From the NCBI GenBank assembly GCA_001630475.1, contig KV419395.1:934753-998752 (forward strand): a DNA stretch of 64,000 nt, written 5' to 3'. Under the pieces are notes generated by a model. That model searched no databases. It was given only the letters and a program-made list of their open reading frames with translations, and had not been told where the DNA came from. The stretch comes from Sistotremastrum niveocremeum HHB9708 (lineage: Eukaryota > Basidiomycota > Agaricomycetes > Sistotremastrales > Sistotremastraceae). The position numbers were made by a program, and so were the translations under genes. Within the stretch, counting starts at the first letter, position 1; every line of letters begins with the position of its first letter. This document shows, piece after piece, positions 57,150 to 64,000 of this stretch.

Positions 57150-57882
57150 ATGCTGCTGCGTCCTGCAACCCGCACCGCTGCTGCCGCATTCTCTGGCAGG
57201 CGTTATGCATCCGCTATTGCCTTAAAATACTCCAATGCCATCTATTCGGCTGCTCTCTCAAAATCACCCCAGCAACTGACGAAAGTGCAGACCGAGCTTG
57301 CCTCCATCTCGTCAGCAATCAAGTCGTCTCCCGAACTCTCCTCTTTCATCTCCAACCCCACTTTGTCTTCAAAGGACAGAGCAGCAGGATTGAAAGCCCT
57401 CTTCCAAGCGGCTGGAAAGAAGGATGGCGTCAGTGATGTCACCAAGAATCTTTTCGAGGTGTTGAGCGAGAATGGAAGGCTCGCGGAGACAGGAGGAGTC
57501 ATCGAGGGATTCAACGAGTTGTTCTCCAAATACAAAGGAGAGCTCGAAGTGACCGTCACCTCTGCTCAGCCCCTTTCTGCGGACATTCTCAAGCGGCTGG
57601 AGAACACGCTTAAGCAGAGTCAGGCAGCTCAGCAAGCCAAGTCTCTCAAGCTCACCAACAAGGTGCGCTGTCATGCAATTCTAGCAGGCGACATGTTATT
57701 CTGACCAGTCTTAAAGGTCAACTCTTCCGTCCTGGGTGGCATCGTCGTCGATTTCGGCGACAAGACCATTGATTTGAGCGTTTCGTCTCGGGTCAACAAA
57801 TTGAACGCGTTACTCACACGTCAGTATTCCTCATTCACGACAGGTTGCATTCTTATTCAAACTTTTTTTAGAGAGCGTGTAG
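57150..57882 (+). CDS. ATP5: Mitochondrial ATP synthase subunit OSCP (subunit 5)
   Basis: Peripheral-stalk subunit of F1Fo ATP synthase that caps the alpha subunits in the matrix. Starts MLLRPATRTAAAAFSGRRYA, a typical Arg/Ala mitochondrial presequence. Then IALKYSNAIYSAALSKSPQQ, LASISSAIKSSPELSSFIS, LKALFQAAGKKDGVSDVTKN, LFEVLSENGRLAETGGVIEG, FNELFSKYKGELEVTVTSAQ and LKRLENTLKQSQ. After an intron (GTGCGC donor) comes VNSSVLGGIVVDFGDKTIDL, then SVSSRVNKLNALLT. A second intron leads to a last exon giving only QSV and TAG at 57880-57882. Length is usual. Confidence 0.95.
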
Positions 57883-58197
57883 AGTGGCAGTAGAATAGAA
57901 GGGCTTGTCGACTCCGTATACTCACCGACGAAGGTCCTCTAGTCCGTTGATTGGATCGTCAATGCTGTCAAAAATCGGTGGCGGATTTTATACAAGCATG
58001 CTCGAATACCGGATGTGGTTGTATAGCACCAATATATTGACCCATCGTGAAATAGTAATAATACAACTACGCATGGCAGACTCGGAGCAGCCGATTGAGG
58101 TCACGATATATCGATAGGCGCTTCTTCGCGATTGCTCGTTCGGGTTGGTTGGTTTTGACCACCCAGCTCACCCAGAGCTCGGCCACACTTTTGGACT
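57883..58197 (+). other. Intergenic spacer
   Basis: 315 nt between co-oriented genes. It contains an ATG at 58073 (MADSEQPIE) that could be an alternative first exon of the SET gene, but the donor after it is weak. Confidence 0.4.
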
Positions 58198-61100
58198 ATG
58201 TTTCATCATTCAAGATCACTAGGCAAATTTCGCAAACCTTCTCCTGGGCCGCCGGTCGACGCACTCCAAGGTATCGCACTATCTCCTCGTTTCGGGCTTA
58301 TAGGCTGAATCGATCGCGTCAATAGAGACTCATGACACTTCCGATGAGGATCTTCCTGACTTAATGACAACATTGAACGCACTGCGACCCAAGAAGAAGA
58401 TGAGGCACGTACTAGTTGTCTGAATGCTCTCTGTCTCTGACGACTGGTGTAGAACACTCCCGGCGCAACAAACCAAGCAACAAGCCTCAGCACCTTCGCA
58501 TACTCCCAGGCCTTCACTAACTCAAAGTACACCCTCTAGCTCTCGAGTTACGCTAGACGACGCGTCAACGACGGATGCCACCTCTGTTTCCCAAACTACC
58601 CCGCGTCCAGCTGCCAAATTCACCCCTCATAGAGTGAATTCAACTGTAGCACCTCCAGGCCACACCATTCGTTCCGTCTCGAGAATCGAATACCGTCAGC
58701 TTCAAGTGAGTGGAACGGATTTTGTGTTCGTCCTGGTCCGCATATGCCTTACGATTAGTCACAGCCAACGTTCAGCACTTCAACAAGTGATCCTCGCGAC
58801 CCGAGTATGTGGTCTTCTGTTCTTCGGCCTTATTCCAGGTCTTACTGACTGTGATAGAACGGCGCAGGATCGATGAGAAAGGAAAGGCCGACAATCCGAT
58901 CTCCATTCTCTCCGACGACGACAGTGACGGGAATGACTCTGATGTTCAGATTGTGGCAGTTGTCACTAAGCCAAAGCCCAAACGAAGGGAGCCTTCTGTC
59001 ATCAGTTTATCATCGGATGGAGAGGGCGATGTTAAGAAAGAACGCCCTAAACGCGACATCGAAGTGGTTTCAATTTCCTCCGACTCAGACATCGAGATGC
59101 TACCTTCACCGCCACTCAATATTACCAGATTATCACCAATAACTATTCCTGATACCCACCCTCCCGAAGACTATGCACTACCTCCATCACCTCAGGACGT
59201 GGAAATGTCTCCTGCTGTCCCTGAGCCCCACGCTCACGATTCCCCTCCACCCCCTCATACCCCGTCAGACCGTGAGGGTCGCGAATCTGTTCCATTACTG
59301 CACTCACTGGCTGAGCACGAGGAACCCGCTCGCTCCCCGCTGCCTCACCCACGGCCTATGCATGAGGATCACGATTCTTCTGAATCCCCTAACCCCGTTC
59401 CTGACCATACCGAATTTCCCTCATTGGACTACCAATACAGTCCCAATATGTTTGATGAGGACGATGTTCATATGACGGATAATGAGCTCCCGCCAGTCTC
59501 TGACGAGGAACTTGGAAAATCGCTTTCGCCGTTGCCTTCCGACGCACCAGAATTGCGCATCTCCGAGCCTCCAGAAGCAGGAACAACTCTCAAGAGTCCA
59601 GTCCAATTAGCTCCACCCGAACAACCTAGCCAGGATCGCGGAGTCAGTACCACACTCTCAGAGGATCAGCAGGACTCGGAGGCCGTCGCGCAATGTCTTA
59701 TTCCCTCGGAGTCAGAAGACCAGTCTGACCGACAGGAGAGCGAAGTCGAGTCAGGATCTGAAGCAGAAACTGACAATGGCGCATCTTCGCCTTCACAAAG
59801 CTCACAAATCGAAGCGGACACAACTGTTACTATGCGAAAGGCAGAATACTACATGGTGGAGACCGCAGTCCCTGAACCCGCCGCCTCTCATTATGAGTCT
59901 CATACTTCCATCGACATCACGAGTACAACACTGGAGCCGGAAGGTCGCACCGAGGTCGTCGTCCATGTCAGTTCGACGCAGAAACAGAAATCGTCCCTAC
60001 ACGCATTTCCTGATCGACCGGCATCCTTCTATCAAGATAGTTATGACGCGGAGCCTTTCCCCACAGAACTCCAAGACATGATCAACAGCATGCCTGCACA
60101 CTGCAGGACGCCACAAGTTCTCCGAGCTATGTTCATGGCCGCAATCAGTGCTAATACCGCATTGGATGAGCCGCTCTCACCCGATATCAAAATAGAAAAT
60201 CGCATCGATGACACACCGTGTCCTGACTGGGAGTTTCATTACGCAAACAAGATGTGGTATGGCAAAGGCGTTCCTCGTTCAGACCCAGCAAAAGTGCAAG
60301 GGTGTGACTGCATCGGTCCTTGTGATCCCAACTCTTCGACTTGCACTTGCGTGCTTCGGCAGAATGCTTTTGTTCACCTTGCCCCTTCATTTGAAGACTC
60401 AAATGGCTTTCTCTATAACGAAAAGGGGTGTTTGAAGCACGATGGTTTCCCTGTTTTTGAGTGCAATGCCAATTGCTTATGTTCTTCCGAATGTCAAAAC
60501 AGGGTATTTAAACTACTGTGCAATTGTTCGAACAGAATTGACATTTTTTCAGGTGGTTCAGAAGGGTCGTCAATGCTCCATCAGCCTAAGGAAGACCAAG
60601 AATAAGGGATGGGGTCCGTTGCATTTTTTTTCCCTTCTACCTGGACTTTCGCGCTGATACCCATGAAAGGTGTTTTTGCGGAGAAAAGGATTCTTCGAGG
60701 CACTTTCATTGGCATTTATGCCGGTGAGCTGCTGGTTCAGAGGGAAGCACATCGTCGTGGAAAGTCAGTCATGCCAGTTAGCAATATATAGGGTTACTCA
60801 ACAGAACCCTTGTTCAGGGTCTACAACCGAGTGGGGAGGACCTACCTCTTTGATATTGATGCATTCCATTTGAAGGCCCTGGCAAAGTCTCGCAAGTATT
60901 TCAATCAGAATGACTCAGACCCTTCCTCTCATGTTCTGCATGGCATGAACCTTGTCTGGCCACCAAGGCTTCCGTCCTCAATGGAAAACCATGATGGAAA
61001 TGAAAGTGATGATGCAGATGTAGACCAAGAAACTGGATGGAAATTGTTATATACAGTCGATGCATTGTAGGTCATTTCCTTTTATTCTTGTCAACATGGA

Positions 61101-61611
61101 GGCTGACTATAGGACCGTCAGTCATGTTGGGAATGTAAGCCAATCCATTTACTTGATCACATTTTTCTCACAATTATGGCCTCAAGTTTACCCGGTTTCT
61201 TGTATGTATGAGCTTGCTTCCACTATTCAAAAATATTCTGACAATGAAGATATAGAATCATAGCTGTGATCCAAATTGTGACATCTCATTTGTTTACATA
61301 AATGAGCACGACATTGAAAAACCACTTGTTGTGATGTTTGCTGCCAGAGATGTGGCAGCAGGCGAGGAACTGTGCTTCAGCTACTTTGGACGCATGGATA
61401 GTGATGATGAAGGTAAGGAAGCTGTCAGAATCTTGTGCTTGACAATACTCATAGTCTGACAGATGAAGATGAAGCTGAAGAAACGTTGAACAGGAAGAAA
61501 CGTGGAAAGAAGAAGAAGACAAAGCAAGACAAGGCAGGCCCTGGTGATGCTGTTTATGCACCCTGCCACTGTGGAGCAAAGCGATGCAGAGGACGCTTGT
61601 TTGCATCATGA
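58198..61611 (+). CDS. SET-domain histone H3K9-type methyltransferase (Clr4/SUV39-like)
   Basis: Starts MFHHSRSLGKFRKPSPGPP, joined by an intron (after GTATCG) to ETHDTSDEDLPDLM. A long acidic N-terminus carries three clustered SUMO-interaction-like motifs (58890-59105). Pre-SET: GCDCIGPC, STCTCVLRQ, GCLKHDGFPVFECNANCLC and SSECQNR, giving the nine-Cys zinc cluster. SET: KNKGWGVFAEKRILRGTFIG, IYAGELL, FTRFLNHSCDPNCD, VVMFAARDVAAGEELCFSYF. Post-SET: CHCGAKRCRGRLFAS before TGA. Nucleosome-level targets are inferred from the pre-SET/SET/post-SET order; no chromodomain is seen. One N-terminal join seems to use a GC-AG intron (donor AG-GCACGT near 58406), so that exon boundary is uncertain. About 1,000 residues. 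Confidence 0.88.
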
Positions 61612-61821
61612 CTTTTAGTAGATTTCTTGATTGGTTTTGGATAATTTCAGTCGTGGATTGCTATGTGTATGATTATATGTATAATACAAGGGAATGAATG
61701 ATGTTAGATGACAAGATCATGCAGGTTGTCCATGGGATGGAATTGGAGAGACTCTATTAATAATTAAAGACAAACTCATAAGAGAACTGGTAGGTTTTGG
61801 CCATGGGCAAGTCAGTCTGAG

Positions 61822-64000
61822 TCACGAAAATGATCGCGGTGATCCAAGTTCGTGCCCATAGCTTGTATAGGAGCTTGCACTCGATAATGCCGGGGATATC
61901 GCACCCGCATGGGTGGGCAGAAGGTGGTTATTCGCGTGATGCGCGGATTGACTCGAAGGCTCCGACATTTCGAGAGGAAGACTGTGCGAAGCGGGCGGTG
62001 TAGGATTCAATGGTCTGTCGTGTGACGATATTATGGATTTTTCGTCGCTATTGCTCGCATTAGATGGCAAGGATTCCATGCTGCCATTCTTGCGTCTCAA
62101 AGAGCGCCACATGCTCGACCATGGAAGGAGGTTCAAGACGATGGCAATGAACATGATCACGACCGTCACTGAGAGAATGACTGCGTTCACGAGACCGATG
62201 GCAACCCTGGGGATGGGCTTCACTTCAAGGTGGGCAATGAATGGAATGAGGAGTCCGGTGGAAACCACACGAATGACACAAAGGTAGATCGTCAATGTGT
62301 CAGAGCGCCGTGTTCTGCACGGTCTTGCGAAGATTGTTAATAGTCCAAGGAGTGACTCTATGGCTAACAAGCCAATGACTTGGACGGTACCGCTCTTCTG
62401 ACCAAAGCCCACAAATAGGGATTTTAAAAACGAGGCAGCAAACACAGGAATGAAATACCAATATCGCGACAAACGATATGCTCCATAGAGAGGGGAGAAG
62501 AGGGCACGGGAGGGCATGTGCCGATCGATCTCATCGGGTGACGAGCGCCGTATTGCGATCAGAAGGAATATGGTATTCACAACGACAGTGACGCCCACGA
62601 CGAGGCAGACGATGACGCTGAGAACGATGCTGAGCCATGAGTCGTGCAATGTCCACTGGTAAAATGAGAAGATGAAGATGGGGCCAAAGGTGATGAGACT
62701 CTGCAAAAATATGAGTTTTCGCACACTGGGGGTACGTAACCACGTACCAATCGCAGAAAATTTGCTCGGGCCCAGAATTTAAGGTGCGAAGAGGTCGCCT
62801 TGCCCGTTATCCGAGCGTATAGGGCGACGCCGCCCAACAAGAAAAGAGAGAGCACAAGTACGATTGCAAATAGAATGATGGCGGTAAAGAATACGGACAT
62901 GAATGCATCCGTGGCTGCGATCCCGAGGGAATTGGTGTAGGTGGGAATACCGGCCGATAGCGAATTGCCCGACGTTTCGATTTCGACTGGAGGGCTCACG
63001 AATCTCCGAGTCAAAGGCGATGGTACCACTACGTCGTTGTAGGGAGAGAATTTCCGATTAACGGTCTCAATCACGCCCACAGCGGCCTGTCCATTACCGC
63101 CGGTGCGACGTCTCATTGAGTCGATGGCATTTTGTATGGCGGTCGACCCGGCAAATAAACCGAGAGCCCAAGAAAAGTTTAGCGTATAGGAAGTGAAAAC
63201 CACTGGATAATTGAGGTTGAGTAAGCCGGTAGAACCGATGTGTTGGTAAAGAAACATCAAGTCTATGAATCTTTGCGGGGCGAGCGATGTGGACCCTTCG
63301 GCACTTGAGTACCACAGGCAAGCGATGAGTGCAAGGAAGGCCAAGCCGCCTGTCGCCCAGCTAACTGCAGGTTGGCGCGTGGACCAACCATTAGAAAGAG
63401 TGGATTGCACACAAGCCTTGACTTGTTGAGTCGAAGTGTCGATGAGTGTGACTTGGGCGAAAGCCTCCAAGTCAGGAATTTTGTATGCGATGGACGGCAC
63501 GTGCGAGGCAACATCAACGCCTTGGGGAAGCGGGATAGAGCCAGATCCTAAATGAACCTCAGATAAGTATTTCGTGGTTTGGTAGATGTAATTGTGTACC
63601 TGAGAAATTATACTGCGGCAAGGGGCACAACACGTTACCCAAGACATGGCAGAAATCAAGCGATATATTGACGGGTTTCATGCCGTAGACGTTTAGAAGG
63701 ACCATTGCGGACACGTTCAAATTAGGTGCCTATACGTCTGAAAATCAGAGTCAGGTATAGGATGATGGGATATATAACGTGCCACAGAGGCTGCGGTGAC
63801 ATTGAAGACGACTGAATCATTTGAAGCAAAGTAGCTTATGTCGAATTGTCGGATTAGGATAGCTTCAGGAGGCGCACAATAGGAAACAGAGGAGGTGACT
63901 GGAAGAAACAAATCAGAAATATTCCGGACGGTAAAGTGAAGATGAGGTCATACAAAGAGAGTCGTCGTGTGCGAAAGAAAGTGCAAGGAGAGAGGAGAGC
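61822..64000 (-). CDS. TRP-like (Flc/Pkd2-type) fungal membrane channel, 5' end outside window
   Basis: Fungal TRP-like family with an extracellular ML-like (lipid-binding) domain and a polytopic channel-like domain; members act in calcium, FAD or haem handling and cell-wall integrity. At the right edge a signal-peptide core SSLLALSFAHDDSL is cut by the window end. Next: VTSSVSYCAPPEAILIRQFD, VNISLDFCHVLG, PQGVDVASHVPSIAYKIPDL (ML-like region), then AVSWATGGLAFLALIACLWY, FIDLMFLYQHIGSTGLLNLN, VVFTSYTLNFSWALGLF, AFMSVFFTAIILFAIVLVLS, LGGVALYARIT, then IFIFSFYQWTLHDSWL, IVCLVVGVTVVVNTIFLLIA and further helices. The cytosolic tail is Ser-rich (NASNSDEKSIISSHD) and ends GHELGSPRSFS. Which subfamily it belongs to is not settled. 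Confidence 0.85.

Overview
The window is nuclear DNA from a filamentous basidiomycete, most likely an agaricomycete. The genes are closely packed and cut by many 45-65 nt GT-AG introns. Intergenic gaps are short, many gene pairs are head-to-head or tail-to-tail, and gene families absent from bacteria dominate: an LRR/PP2C/cyclase adenylyl cyclase, SmD3, COG2, OSCP, an Arb2-tailed class II histone deacetylase and a fungal TRP-like channel. The species cannot be fixed from the sequence alone. I recognise 21 protein families, see two further genes that I cannot name and one gene with only a tentative family, and find one gap-containing, gene-poor block. Exon joins were made by hand, so coordinates are outer CDS limits with introns inside them.

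Left part (1-18.7 kb): a PABP-like triple-RRM protein runs off the left edge (minus). Next come an unnamed Ser/Pro-rich protein (plus), a glyoxalase I (minus) head-to-head with a NIPA-type Mg2+ transporter (plus), the Golgi tether subunit COG2 (minus), spliceosomal SmD3 (minus), a tandem pair of AhpC/TSA-like thioredoxin-fold proteins (plus), a possible Gds1-like nuclear protein (plus) and APS kinase (plus).

Middle (18.9-31 kb): a Nak1/Kic1-type Ste20 kinase (minus) and a second NIPA transporter (minus), which is head-to-head with a large adenylyl cyclase (plus). This stretch therefore holds a polarity kinase, cAMP synthesis and ion transport.

Right-middle (31-49 kb): mostly genome-maintenance and chromatin genes. 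They are a PIP-box protein whose C-terminal half may be Nse6/SLF2-like, ERCC1/Rad10, an unnamed Ser-rich protein, a RING-RRM protein, an Hda1/Clr3-type histone deacetylase, a membrane-anchored amidohydrolase (CE9-like) and the WRNIP1/Mgs1 AAA ATPase with a UBZ finger.

Gene-poor block (49.1-51.8 kb): no credible gene. It carries three hairpins with different stems but the same loop, an eight-copy array of dyad-symmetric repeats, further perfect hairpins, and a 380-base run of N flanked by identical 52-base copies. It is the least explained part of the window.

Right end (51.8-64 kb): an OPT-family oligopeptide transporter (minus), mitochondrial ATP synthase OSCP (plus), an H3K9-type SET methyltransferase (plus) and a TRP/Flc-like membrane protein (minus) that leaves the window at its 5' end.
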